From: Streptomyces sp. NBC_01471
GTDB lineage: Bacteria; Actinomycetota; Actinomycetes; Streptomycetales; Streptomycetaceae
NCBI RefSeq assembly: GCF_041438865.1
Contig: NZ_CP109450.1
Span: 6,512,001 to 6,576,000, forward strand
Length of the DNA: 64,000 nt
Reading direction: 5' to 3'
Part shown: positions 1-9,042 of the stretch, piece after piece
How positions within the stretch are numbered: the stretch's first letter is position 1
Layout of the letters: each line of letters begins with the position of its first letter
Notes under the pieces: model-generated
Told to the model about the DNA's origin: nothing
The model's database searches: none
Seen by the model: only the letters and a program-made list of their open reading frames with translations
Made by a program: the position numbers and the translations under genes

Positions 1-1656
1 GCCGTATACGACGCGCTGACCGGCCTCGCCCCGCCGCGCATCGACTTCCTGCTGCCGCACGCGACCTGGGACGACCCCCCGCACCGGCCCGCCGGATCAC
101 CGACCGCCTACGCCGACTGGATCCTGGCGGTCTTCGACCGCTGGGACGCGCAGGGGCGTCAGATCCCCGTGCGGCTCTTCGAGTCGGTCATCTCCACGCT
201 CAACGGCGGCCCGAGCCTCACCGAGTCGCTCGGCCTGGCCCCCACCGACCTGGTGGTCGTGGAGACCGACGGCACGCTGGAGCAGGTCGACTCCCTCAAG
301 AGCGCCTACGAGGGCGCCGCGTTCACCGGGTTCGACGTCTTCAGCCACGCCTTCGACGAGGTCGTCGCCCACCCGGGGGTCCGCGCCCGCCAGCTCGGCC
401 TGGCCGGTGTCGGTGAGAAGTGCCGGGAGTGCCCCGTCGTGCGGTCCTGCGGGGGCGGCCTCTACACCCACCGCTACCGCGCGGGCTCCTTCGGCCAGGA
501 GAGCGTCTACTGCGCCGACCTGGAGGCGCTGGTCCGCGGCATCGAGAGCCGCACCGCGGCGGCCACCACCTCGCCCGCGCTCACCGACCCGCGGGAGCTG
601 GACGCCGGACAGCAGGAGCTGACCCGCACGCTGCTCGCCGCGCTCCACACGGAGCTCGCGGGCCGCGGCGGCGAGGAGTGGGCGCGGGCCTGGGAGCTGG
701 CGGGCGCGGTCGAGCAGCGGTCCGACGGGCTCGACACCGTGCTCGCCCACCCCTACGCCCGCAGCTGGCTGCTCAGTTGCCTGGACGCCCTCCACCAGGG
801 CCGGACCGGCACCCCCGGCAGACTGGCCGCCCACGTCGCGGCAGGAGCCCTGCGCGGCGGGCTCGACCTGCCCGTCACCGTCCCGTACACCGGCGGTCTG
901 CTGCACCTCCCGACCTACGGGGCGTTACGTCTCACCGGGGCCGCCGGGAGCGGCCTTGCCGAGGTCCGCCGCGCCGAGAAGGGCTTCCTCGTCAGGAGCG
1001 GGGGCGCCGAACTGCGCGTGCCGCGCCCGGACGAGACCACCGCCGACTGGCAGCCGCTGCGCCGGATCGACTGCGACGGGGCCCCCGATCTCGCGCTGGA
1101 CGACCTCGATCCGTACCGCGACTGCTTCGGTACGCCCGTAGGGCCGCGCCTCACCCTGGTCGGCGCCGCCGACTGGAGCCGGCGCTTCGCGCACACCTGG
1201 TCCGCGCTGCGCGCGGCCGTCCCGGCGCACGCCGAGGACGCCGCCGCCCGGCTCACCACGGTGACCCCGCTGACCGCCGGCGAGCCGGTCGTCGGCCGGC
1301 ACGGCCACGGAGCCATCGGCGTCCCCCTGCCCGGCCTCACCCCCCGGGGCCTGCTGCGCGCCGCGCGCCGCGCGAAGCTGCGCGCGCTCCTTGATGTCAC
1401 CGACCTCTACGCCCAGGACGGCTCCTGGGCGCACCGGGTGGCCTGGCGGCCGGAACCGGTGCCGGTCTCGGAGGTGCTGACCGGCGCCTATGAGGGCGTG
1501 GCGCTCGCCGCGTACGGAGGAGAGAACCGCGCACGCACCCTGGCGCACACCCGGCAGGCGCTGGAAGCTCTGGAGGGTGCGGCCGAACTGACTGTCAGCG
1601 GGAAGAGTCTGGTCGCCGCCCTGTGGGACGAGTGGGAGGAGACGGCCGGTGGCTGA
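1..1656 (+). CDS. fxsB: FxsB-type radical SAM/SPASM cyclophane-forming peptide maturase (5' end missing)
   Basis: The frame is open from base 1, so the N-terminal radical SAM core with its CX3CX2C cluster lies outside the window; 551 residues are visible. A SPASM-like cysteine cluster is present: CRECPVVRSC at visible residues 141-150 and a further Cys at 171. FxsB enzymes install side-chain crosslinks (three-residue cyclophanes) in FxsA precursors ending in FxSxx. The C-terminal 350 residues resemble the mod_HExxH RiPP-modification domain, but the expected HExxH is RAARR at residues 453-457, so a zinc site is not evident. Leu-309 uses a rare TTA codon (925-927), implying bldA dependence if authentic. 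The stop overlaps the next GTG start by 8 bases. No FxsA precursor is visible and it should lie upstream. Family call is firm from the downstream fxsC/fxsT; exact substrate unknown. Confidence 0.85.
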   Translation, partial: AVYDALTGLAPPRIDFLLPHATWDDPPHRPAGSPTAYADWILAVFDRWDAQGRQIPVRLFESVISTLNGGPSLTESLGLAPTDLVVVETDGTLEQVDSLKSAYEGAAFTGFDVFSHAFDEVVAHPGVRARQLGLAGVGEKCRECPVVRSCGGGLYTHRYRAGSFGQESVYCADLEALVRGIESRTAAATTSPALTDPRELDAGQQELTRTLLAALHTELAGRGGEEWARAWELAGAVEQRSDGLDTVLAHPYARSWLLSCLDALHQGRTGTPGRLAAHVAAGALRGGLDLPVTVPYTGGLLHLPTYGALRLTGAAGSGLAEVRRAEKGFLVRSGGAELRVPRPDETTADWQPLRRIDCDGAPDLALDDLDPYRDCFGTPVGPRLTLVGAADWSRRFAHTWSALRAAVPAHAEDAAARLTTVTPLTAGEPVVGRHGHGAIGVPLPGLTPRGLLRAARRAKLRALLDVTDLYAQDGSWAHRVAWRPEPVPVSEVLTGAYEGVALAAYGGENRARTLAHTRQALEALEGAAELTVSGKSLVAALWDEWEETAGG

Positions 1657-2416
1657 GGGAGCCGCGCTTGCCGCCGGGCTGAGAGCGCTCGGTGTGACGG
1701 AGGGGACGACGCTGCTGGTGCACGCCGCCCTCGGCGGCACGGGACTGGACGCACGGACGCTGCGCGACGCGCTCCTGGAGGTACTGGGCGGGGGCGGGAC
1801 GCTGGTGGTCCCGGCCTTCACCCCGGAGAACTCCACGACATCGGCGGCCCATCTGCGGCAGACCGCCGGACTCACCGCGGACGCCAGGGCCCGTTTCCTC
1901 GCCTCGATGCCCGCCTTCGATCCCGCCCGTACCCCCTGCCCCGGCATGGGCCGGCTGGCTGAATGCGTCCGGCTCTCCCCGGGCGCGGTGCGCAGCGGCC
2001 ATCCGCAGACCTCGTTCGCGGCGCTGGGCGCGCGCGCCGGGGAACTGGTAAAGGACCATCCCGCCGACTGCCACCTCGGTGAGGAGTCGCCGCTCGGCAG
2101 GCTTGCCGCCGCCGGAGCGGAGGAATTGATGATCAATGTGGGATTCGGTGTGTGCACCTCCTTCCATCTCGCTGAATACCGGATTCCGGATATCCCGACG
2201 CGGCCGTACCGGTGCGTGGTCGGTACGGGCGGAGGGCGTGAGTGGTTCGAATACCGGGACATCGAACTCGACGACAGCGATTTCGAACTGATCGGTGCGG
2301 ATTTCCCCCGCGGGAGCCTGCGGGAGGGGAAGCTGGGAAATGTGGCCGCCATGGCGTTTCCGATCAAGGAAGCTGTGGCGCACGCGACGAAGTGGATGAC
2401 CGAAAAACGGCGTTGA
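1649..2416 (+). CDS. AAC(3)-family N-acetyltransferase of the fxs operon
   Basis: 255 aa from a GTG start overlapping the end of fxsB, indicating translational coupling. The N-terminal segment LLVHAALGGTG and the RSGHPQTSFAALG segment are typical of the aminoglycoside 3-N-acetyltransferase fold, which moves acetyl from acetyl-CoA to an amine. Sitting between a RiPP maturase and FxsC, it is more likely to acetylate the modified peptide or a related amine than to confer antibiotic resistance; that is inference from context. Length is close to the usual 260-280 aa. About 70 bases separate it from fxsC. Drug resistance cannot be excluded from sequence alone. Confidence 0.82.
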   Translation: MAEGAALAAGLRALGVTEGTTLLVHAALGGTGLDARTLRDALLEVLGGGGTLVVPAFTPENSTTSAAHLRQTAGLTADARARFLASMPAFDPARTPCPGMGRLAECVRLSPGAVRSGHPQTSFAALGARAGELVKDHPADCHLGEESPLGRLAAAGAEELMINVGFGVCTSFHLAEYRIPDIPTRPYRCVVGTGGGREWFEYRDIELDDSDFELIGADFPRGSLREGKLGNVAAMAFPIKEAVAHATKWMTEKRR

Positions 2417-2487
2417 TTGACCGAACGTTGACGGGGTGGAGACTGTTCGCTCCGGAATGATGTCTTCGTGGACGACGGGGGGCCGAG

Positions 2488-3822
2488 TTGGCAGCATCGG
2501 AACAGCCGAGAGCGGCGAACCACAGGCCGTATTTTTTTCTCAGCTACGCACACACTCCGAAACACGGAGCCGTCGGGCCCGACCCGGACATGTGGGTCGA
2601 GCGGCTCTTCCGTGATCTCTGCGCCCATGTGATGGCCATGACCAATCTGCCCGCCGGAGCGCCCGCGGGCTTCATCGACCGGGAGCTGCGGTCGGGGGAG
2701 GGCTGGTCGGAGCGGCTCGGTGAAGTCCTCGCCACCTGCCGGGTCTTCGTGCCGCTCTTCTCACCCCGCTATTTCGGCAGCGAGATGTGCGGCAAGGAGT
2801 GGTACGCCTTCGCCCAGCGCGCCATTCAGGAGCAGGTCCGCAGCAACCGCACCGCCGACGCGATAGTCCCCGCCCTCTGGGTTCCCGTGCCGCCGCACCA
2901 ACTGCCGGGCCCGGCAGCGCGGTTGCAGTTCAACCACCGGGCCTTCGGCGAGCGCTATGTGACCGACGGGCTCTACGGTCTCGTCAAGCTGCGGATATTC
3001 GCCGAGGAGTACGAGCGGGCCGTCTACGAACTGGCCAAACGCATTGTGAGCGTCGCCGACTCATCGGACATCGGCCCCTGCCGCCCCGTCGACTACCGGG
3101 CCATACCCAGCGCCTTCGGACCGCCCAGCGCCGGGCCCCGCCCGATGAAACTGACGGTCGCCGCGCCCACCCGCCACGACCTGCCCGACGGCCGGCACTC
3201 CGAGTACTACGGGGACACCCCGCTGGACTGGAATCCGTACCACCCGGTCTCCGCGCAGCCGCTGTCCCGGCTCGCCGAGGACCTGGTGCGCTCGCTCAAC
3301 TACCAGGCCACCGTGACCTCGTTCGACGAGGAGGTCCTCCATCTCGACGGAAAGCAGCCTCCGTCACGCCCCGAGGTGCTGCTCGTCGACCGCTGGGCCC
3401 TGCACGACGACGAACGGCGCCAGCGGCTCTCCGCCTTCGACTCCGAGCACCGGCCCTGGGTGAGCGTCGTCGTCCCCTGGAACCGCGACGACCACCAGAG
3501 CAGGGCGTCCGAGGCCGAGCTCACCGGCCGTCTCGAAGACACCATGCCGGGCAAGATGCGGGAGGGGCGCGCCGCGTCGAGAGCCGCGGCCAAAGGCGTC
3601 CCGAGCATGGAGGCCTTCGGCCAGATCCTGCCCCAGGTGGTGGAAGCCGCCGCCCAGCAGTATCTGAAGCACGCCGCGGTCTACCCGCCGGGCGGCGGCG
3701 GACACCACGAACGGCCCCGGCTCATCGGCCCGATGGCGACCGAACAGGCCGGCACGCGCTGCACACCGGCTACACAGGATCTCGCGCTCGATGCGGAGGA
3801 CACGGATGACGGCAGGTCGTGA
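2488..3822 (+). CDS. fxsC: FxsC, TIR-like domain protein
   Basis: 444 aa from a TTG start (2488) preceded by a G-rich ribosome site. Residues about 15-190 form a TIR-like domain: YFFLSYAHTPK at the start, then the segment VFVPLFSPRYFGSEMCGKEW, where the C..EW glutamate sits at the position of the catalytic Glu in NAD-cleaving TIR domains. The remaining 250 residues match no family I can name beyond FxsC itself. TIR domains either oligomerise for signalling or cleave NAD+; which applies here is unknown. The gene overlaps the start of fxsT, so the two are co-translated. FxsC is defined by co-occurrence with FxsB and FxSxx-COOH peptides; no cellular role is established to my knowledge. Confidence 0.83.
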   Translation: MAASEQPRAANHRPYFFLSYAHTPKHGAVGPDPDMWVERLFRDLCAHVMAMTNLPAGAPAGFIDRELRSGEGWSERLGEVLATCRVFVPLFSPRYFGSEMCGKEWYAFAQRAIQEQVRSNRTADAIVPALWVPVPPHQLPGPAARLQFNHRAFGERYVTDGLYGLVKLRIFAEEYERAVYELAKRIVSVADSSDIGPCRPVDYRAIPSAFGPPSAGPRPMKLTVAAPTRHDLPDGRHSEYYGDTPLDWNPYHPVSAQPLSRLAEDLVRSLNYQATVTSFDEEVLHLDGKQPPSRPEVLLVDRWALHDDERRQRLSAFDSEHRPWVSVVVPWNRDDHQSRASEAELTGRLEDTMPGKMREGRAASRAAAKGVPSMEAFGQILPQVVEAAAQQYLKHAAVYPPGGGGHHERPRLIGPMATEQAGTRCTPATQDLALDAEDTDDGRS

Positions 3823-6800
3823 CGGACGCATCGTCACCTTCTATTCGTACAAGGGAGGTACCGGCCGGACCATGGCCCTGGCCAACACCGCCTGGATCCT
3901 GGCCGCCAACGGGAAACGCGTCCTCGCGGTCGACTGGGACCTGGAGGCGCCGGGTCTCTACCGCTTCTTCCACCCCTTCCTCGACCCGTCCACGCTCGGC
4001 GCCACCACGGGGATCATCGACCTGATCACCGAGTACGCCTGGGCGGCCACCAGCCCCGTCCCGCGCCCCGACGACTGGCACCGGGACTACGCCCGCATCC
4101 AGCAGCACGCGGTCTCGCTGACACCGGAGAGGCTGGGCTGGGAGTTCCCCGACGGCGGCACGCTCGACTTCGTGTCGGCGGGCCGGCAGAACCGCGAGTA
4201 CTCCGCCACCGTCTCCACCTTCGACTGGGACAACTTCTACGACCGGCTCGGCGGCGGCCACTTCTTCGACGCGCTGCGCGACGACATGAAGGCCAACTAC
4301 GACTACGTCCTCATCGACAGCAGGACCGGCCTCAGCGACATCGCCGACATCTGCACCGTCCATCTGCCCGACGCGCTCGTCGACTGCTTCACCCTCAGCG
4401 ACCAGTCCATCGACGGCGCCGCCGCGGTGGCCCGCCAGATCGACAAGCACGACGGCGGCCGGGGCATCCAGATCCTGCCCGTCCCGATGCGGATCGACGA
4501 GGGCGAGAAAGAGAAGGCGGACGCCGGACGGGCCCTGGCCAGGCTCCGGTTCGACGGGCTGCCGCGCGGGCTGACGGGCGAGGAGCTCACCGCGTACTGG
4601 GGCGCGGTCGAGATTCCGTACCGCCCCTACTACGCCTACGAGGAGACCCTGGCCACCTTCGGCGACGAGGCCGGACTCACCAACTCGCTGCTCTCCGCCT
4701 TCGAACGGCTCGCCGCCGTCGTCACCGACCGCCGGATCACCTCGATGCCGCAGATCCCCGAAGAGGTCAGGCTGCGCATCAGGGACGCCTTCACCCGCCG
4801 CCGTCCCGCGCTCCCCGCCGACCTGCTGCTCAGCTATGTGGCGGAGAACCGGATGTGGGCCGACTGGATCGAGTCGGTGCTCACCCGCGCGGGCTTCCGG
4901 GTGGTGCCGCGCGACGTCTCCGCCGAGGCCGCGCCGTCCGACGCGGAGACCGCGGCGGCCGACGGCGCGGCCCGTACCGTCGTCGTCCTCTCCAGCGCCT
5001 ATCTCAAGTCGGCCCGCGCGGTGGAGGTCTGGCAGCGCTCGGCGGCCGAGGACCCCTCCGGGACCCGCAGGCACCTGCTGCCGCTGCGCGTCGGCGACGT
5101 ACGGCTGACCACGCCGTACATCGACCGCAACCCGGTCGACCTGTTCCGGCTGGACGAAGTGCACGCCACCGCGGCGCTGCTGCGGGCGGTGGACCGGCCG
5201 GGCCAGGCGGTCGACGGCGTGGCGCCGGGACCCCGCTTCCCCGGGACCGTCCCGAAGGTCTGGAACGCGCCGGCCCGCAATTCCGGTTTCACCGGGCGCT
5301 CCCTGGTGCTGGAGCGGATGCGCGACCAGCTCGGCGGCGGGATGGCCGTGGTCCTGCCGCAGCCCCAGACGCTGTACGGGCTCGGCGGCGTCGGCAAGAC
5401 CCAGGTGGCCCTGGAGTACGTGCACCGCTTCATGGCCGACTACGACCTGGTCTGGTGGATCTCCGCGGAACAGACCGACGACGTGATCGCCGGCCTCGCC
5501 GAACTCGCCGTCCGTCTTGGCACCCAGGGCGCCGAAGACATGGCGTCCGCGTCGCAGGAGGCCATCGACCTGCTGCGCCGCGGGGTGCCCACCTCACGCT
5601 GGCTGCTGGTCTTCGACAACGCGGACGACCCCGAGCAGCTGAAGCGCTTCTTCCCGCCGGGCGGCCCCGGCCATGTGCTGGTGACCTCGCGGAACCAGAC
5701 CTGGTCGCAGTACGGGGACGCGCTGCCCGTGGACGTCTTCATGCGGGAGGAGTCCGTCGAGCACATCCAGCGCCGAGCGCCGGGGCTCTCCGGCGAGGAC
5801 GCGGCGCGGGTCGCCGAGGCGGTGGGCGACCTGCCGCTCGCCGTCGAGCAGGCCGCCGCCTGGATCGCCGAGACCGCCACCCCCGTCGACACCTATCTGG
5901 AACAGCTCGCCCAGGAGGCCGAGAGCGTCCTCGGGCTCAACCAGCCCGCCGGATACCCCGAGCCGGTGGCCGCCACCTGGAACGTGTCCATCGCCCGCCT
6001 CAAGGAGCGTTCGCCCGCCGCGGTCCGGCTGCTCCAGCTCTGTGCCTTCTTCGCACCGGAACCGATCTCGGCGAAGCTCCTCTACAGCCGGGAGATGATC
6101 GACGCGCTCAAGCCGTACGACGCGACGCTCCAGGAGAAGCTGGTGCTCGGCCGGGTCATCCGGGAGATCGGCCGCTTCGCGCTCGCCAAGGTGGACCCGG
6201 TGGGCGGCTCCATCCAGGTGCACCGGCTGGTGCAGGCCGTGATCAAGGCGCAGCTCACCCATGCGGAGCGGGACGAGGCGCGGCACGCCGTCCACATGAT
6301 CCTCGCGGGCGCCAGGCCCGACGGTGACGAGCCGATAGACAACCCCGGCACCTGGCCCGACTTCGCCCCCATCTGGCCGCACCTGGGCCCGTCGGAGGCC
6401 AGGCTCTGCAAGGAGCCGGAGACCCGGCGGCTGATGATCGACCGGGTGCGCTACCTCTGGAAGCGCGGCGACTTCGTCACGGCCGCGGCACTCGCCGGGG
6501 AGCTGCGCGAGGTGTGGCGCGAACGCCTCGGCAACAACGACCTGCAGTACCTCTACCTCCGCTTCCACCTCTCCAACATCCTCCGTTCGCGCGGACGGTA
6601 CGTGGAGGCGATGGAGCTGGACGAGGAGACCCTGCGGCGCCAGCGCGAGCAGCTCCCGGAGCTGGGCCCCTCGCATCCGCACACCTATATGACCACCAGT
6701 GCGCTGGCCATGGACCTCGGCGCGGTCGGTGAGTACAGCAGGGCCATGACCCTGGCGACCGAGGCGTACGAGGGGTTCAAGGAGATCTTCGACGAGTCGC

Positions 6801-7750
6801 ATCCTAGGACCCTGGCCGCGGCCAACAACCTGGCGCTGAACCTGCGCATCGCCGGCCAGTACGCCCGCGCGCGCGAGATGGACCAGGACGTCTACGACCG
6901 GCGCACCGAAGTGCTCGGCCCCGAGCACCCGTACACCCTCTCGTCCGCACAGAACCTCGCCCGTGACCTGCGCGAGGTCGGCCGGTACGAGGACTCCGTC
7001 GCGCTGCTCTCGCGGACGTACCAGATCTTCAAGGAGCAGCTGGGCCGGGCCTTCCCCGGGACGCTCGCGGCGGCCAAGAGCCTGGCCGTCTCGCTGCGCA
7101 GGGCCGGCCGTCCGGAGGACGCCAGACGGCTGACCGCGGCCACCCGGGACCGGTACCGCCTCAAGTACACGGTGGCCAACCCGGACTGGCTCGCCTGCGA
7201 CCTGAACTTCGCGGCCGACCTGTTCGCCGCCGGGGACGCGGTGGGGGCGCGGGACACCGCGCAGGCGGTGGTCGACCAGTACATGAAGATGCCGGGGGAG
7301 CGGCACCCGTACACCCTCACGGCCATGAACAACCTCGGTATCTACCAGGGGGCCTGCGGGGCGCTGGACACCGCCGAGTCGGTGCTCGCCAGCACGATCA
7401 GGGCGATGAGCGACGTGCTGAACCCCCGCCATCCGCATGTGCTGTTCGCGACCGTCAACCTGGCCAATGTCACGGCCGAGCTGGGCGATCTCCCCAAGGC
7501 CCTGGAGATCGAGCGCCGGGTGGTCGCGGCCCTGCGCGAGGTGGTCGGCGCCCACCATCCGGAGACCCTGGCCTGTGCGTCCAACATGTCGGTGACGCTG
7601 GACGCGCTCGGCCGCAAGGAGGAGGCGCAGCTGCTGAGGGCGGAGACCGTCAGCGAACTGCGGCGGCAGCTCGGTGACGACCACGACTACGTGGGGATCG
7701 CGGGCGACGCACGGCGGTTCAGCCGGGACCTGGAGCCGCTCGTGGTGTGA
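3806..7750 (+). CDS. fxsT: FxSxx-COOH system protein FxsT: MinD-like ATPase + TIR + NB-ARC + TPR
   Basis: 1314 aa from ATG 3806, chosen over ATG 3791 because GGAGGA (3795-3800) sits 5 bases before it; it overlaps fxsC. Domains in order: a ParA/MinD-like ATPase with the deviant Walker A KGGTGRT (residues 16-22); a TIR_2-like domain at about 337-450 (LLSYVAENRMWADW, then VVVLSSAYLKS and a VEVW glutamate); an NB-ARC/STAND NTPase with GLGGVGKTQ near residue 527 and LLVFDN; and TPR_10-type repeats from about 915 to the C terminus with recurring HP-T-L..NLA units. This architecture is that of an NLR-like sensor: TPRs bind a ligand, the NTPase switches, TIR signals. The ligand may be the modified FxsA peptide; that is inference. 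Confidence 0.86.
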   Translation: MTAGRDGRIVTFYSYKGGTGRTMALANTAWILAANGKRVLAVDWDLEAPGLYRFFHPFLDPSTLGATTGIIDLITEYAWAATSPVPRPDDWHRDYARIQQHAVSLTPERLGWEFPDGGTLDFVSAGRQNREYSATVSTFDWDNFYDRLGGGHFFDALRDDMKANYDYVLIDSRTGLSDIADICTVHLPDALVDCFTLSDQSIDGAAAVARQIDKHDGGRGIQILPVPMRIDEGEKEKADAGRALARLRFDGLPRGLTGEELTAYWGAVEIPYRPYYAYEETLATFGDEAGLTNSLLSAFERLAAVVTDRRITSMPQIPEEVRLRIRDAFTRRRPALPADLLLSYVAENRMWADWIESVLTRAGFRVVPRDVSAEAAPSDAETAAADGAARTVVVLSSAYLKSARAVEVWQRSAAEDPSGTRRHLLPLRVGDVRLTTPYIDRNPVDLFRLDEVHATAALLRAVDRPGQAVDGVAPGPRFPGTVPKVWNAPARNSGFTGRSLVLERMRDQLGGGMAVVLPQPQTLYGLGGVGKTQVALEYVHRFMADYDLVWWISAEQTDDVIAGLAELAVRLGTQGAEDMASASQEAIDLLRRGVPTSRWLLVFDNADDPEQLKRFFPPGGPGHVLVTSRNQTWSQYGDALPVDVFMREESVEHIQRRAPGLSGEDAARVAEAVGDLPLAVEQAAAWIAETATPVDTYLEQLAQEAESVLGLNQPAGYPEPVAATWNVSIARLKERSPAAVRLLQLCAFFAPEPISAKLLYSREMIDALKPYDATLQEKLVLGRVIREIGRFALAKVDPVGGSIQVHRLVQAVIKAQLTHAERDEARHAVHMILAGARPDGDEPIDNPGTWPDFAPIWPHLGPSEARLCKEPETRRLMIDRVRYLWKRGDFVTAAALAGELREVWRERLGNNDLQYLYLRFHLSNILRSRGRYVEAMELDEETLRRQREQLPELGPSHPHTYMTTSALAMDLGAVGEYSRAMTLATEAYEGFKEIFDESHPRTLAAANNLALNLRIAGQYARAREMDQDVYDRRTEVLGPEHPYTLSSAQNLARDLREVGRYEDSVALLSRTYQIFKEQLGRAFPGTLAAAKSLAVSLRRAGRPEDARRLTAATRDRYRLKYTVANPDWLACDLNFAADLFAAGDAVGARDTAQAVVDQYMKMPGERHPYTLTAMNNLGIYQGACGALDTAESVLASTIRAMSDVLNPRHPHVLFATVNLANVTAELGDLPKALEIERRVVAALREVVGAHHPETLACASNMSVTLDALGRKEEAQLLRAETVSELRRQLGDDHDYVGIAGDARRFSRDLEPLVV

Positions 7751-7783
7751 GGGGCCGGGCCGCCGCCACGCGCCCGGTCCTCA
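7748..7783. terminator. Imperfect hairpin between convergent fxsT and hydrolase genes
   Basis: TGAGGGGCCGGGC pairs with GCCCGGTCCTCA across an 11-base loop, with one bulge. It spans the fxsT stop and the stop of the convergent hydrolase, so it could terminate both. Confidence 0.5.
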
Positions 7784-8692
7784 CTCGTCCAGCAGCCAGT
7801 TGAGAATGCGGGGGAGCGCGTGCAGCGCGTCGAAGTGCGCGGCGGCCGGTTCGAGTACGGCCGTCGCGCCCGGGATGCGCCGGGCCAGCCAGCGGGAGTG
7901 GCCGACGGGCGAGAAGACGTCCTTCACCCCGTGCCACAGCATGATCGGGCTGCGGATGTCGGCGGGGTCGAAGCCCCAGGGACGGGAGAACGCCAGCGCG
8001 TCGTCGATCCAGCCGTACGGTGAAGTGCGCAGCGCCTCCTGGTAGTTGCGCAGCAGCATGGCCCGCACGCCCGCGTCGTTGACGACTCTGCGGTCGGCGT
8101 CGGTGAGGTCGCTGAACAACTGGTCGAGGAGGCGGACGGGGTTCTTCCTGATCTCCGCCGAGCGCGGGATGAGCCGGGCCGCCAGACCGTCGGGGTCGTC
8201 GGACGCGCTGGTGTACTCCCGGACGTTGGACGCGGCCATGCCCTCGAACCAGTCGAGCCCGACGGCGTCCCGGGGGGCGAGTGTCACCAGGGCGGCCGCT
8301 CTGGTGACCCGGTCGGGCAGCAGGGCCGCGCAGGCGAGCGCGTGGGGTGCGCCGCCCGACCGGCCCGCGACGGCGAACTTCTCGATTCCCAGCGCGTCGG
8401 CGATCGCCCCGACGTCCTGGGCGACATCGGCGACGCGGCGGCCCGGCAGCCGGTCACTGCCTCCGTAACCGGGGCGGTCGAAGGCGATGAGCTGCATCCT
8501 GCGCTGATAGAGCACCATGCCGCGGGGGGCCGGTCCGAGTCTGCTGCCCGGTGTGCCGTGCAGCAGGAACACCGGCCTGCCGCGCGGATCACCGAGTCGC
8601 TCCACTGTGAGATGACGTCCGTCCGGCGCGCGAACCCGCCCGCGCAGCCCCGGTCCCTCTGTGCCGTATGCATGCATCGTGTGCACTGGCAT
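7781..8692 (-). CDS. Alpha/beta hydrolase
   Basis: 303 aa from ATG 8692; a second ATG at 8677 is equally plausible because the AAGGGGG ribosome site abuts the first ATG. The oxyanion region FLLHGTPGSR, the strand FDRPGYGGSD, the nucleophile elbow GRSGG, the acid in HGVKDVFSP and the late His in AAAHFDALH give a complete Ser-Asp-His triad. There is no signal peptide, so it is cytoplasmic. Substrate unknown; the family includes esterases, epoxide hydrolases and haloalkane dehalogenases. Convergent with fxsT and divergent from the protease. Confidence 0.8.
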   Translation of the reverse strand: MPVHTMHAYGTEGPGLRGRVRAPDGRHLTVERLGDPRGRPVFLLHGTPGSRLGPAPRGMVLYQRRMQLIAFDRPGYGGSDRLPGRRVADVAQDVGAIADALGIEKFAVAGRSGGAPHALACAALLPDRVTRAAALVTLAPRDAVGLDWFEGMAASNVREYTSASDDPDGLAARLIPRSAEIRKNPVRLLDQLFSDLTDADRRVVNDAGVRAMLLRNYQEALRTSPYGWIDDALAFSRPWGFDPADIRSPIMLWHGVKDVFSPVGHSRWLARRIPGATAVLEPAAAHFDALHALPRILNWLLDE

Positions 8693-9042
8693 CCCCCTTC
8701 GTTCCGATGATGACCCATCAGAGCGCCGTCCGGGGTGAGGAGTTGATGGGGAAGTGCGGATGCGGACGGGGATGCGCCGCAATCCGGTCCCCCAGTGGTG
8801 GATAGCGGACGGCGGGCTGTCGGACGTGGCGCCGGTTTCTCCTCCAGCACGGCTTGTCTCCGGTTGTGTCCCCCCGCGTGGCTCCCGATTCGTGAACGGA
8901 GTGCGGGTGCCTTGTTGGTGTCGTGTGCCCGTCCTTGAGTCGACCTTGTGTGCGAGCTGTGACTGTCGGAATAGTGGGCGGCTCCATCCTCCGCTTCCGG
9001 TCACCCCACATGACCGGAAGCGGCCCCCACAGGAGGTCGAAG
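8693..9042. other. Divergent intergenic region before the secreted protease
   Basis: 350 bases without a gene. It must hold promoters for the hydrolase (leftward) and the S1 protease (rightward). A spaced inverted repeat CCCATCA/TGATGGG (8714-8720, 8744-8750) is present. TTGTGT (8946) with TAGTGG (8972) could be a promoter, but the 20-base spacing is long. A strong ribosome site AGGAGG lies at 9031-9036. Confidence 0.4.

Noticed and set aside
1649..2416. Aminoglycoside resistance gene
   Set aside because: Fold matches AAC(3), but its overlap with fxsB makes a peptide-modification role more likely; resistance was not claimed.
925..2628. Long minus-strand open frame opposite fxsB and the acetyltransferase
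   Set aside because: It has no recognisable domain, runs across two well-defined plus-strand genes, and has the Arg/Gly/Pro-rich composition of a GC-driven shadow.
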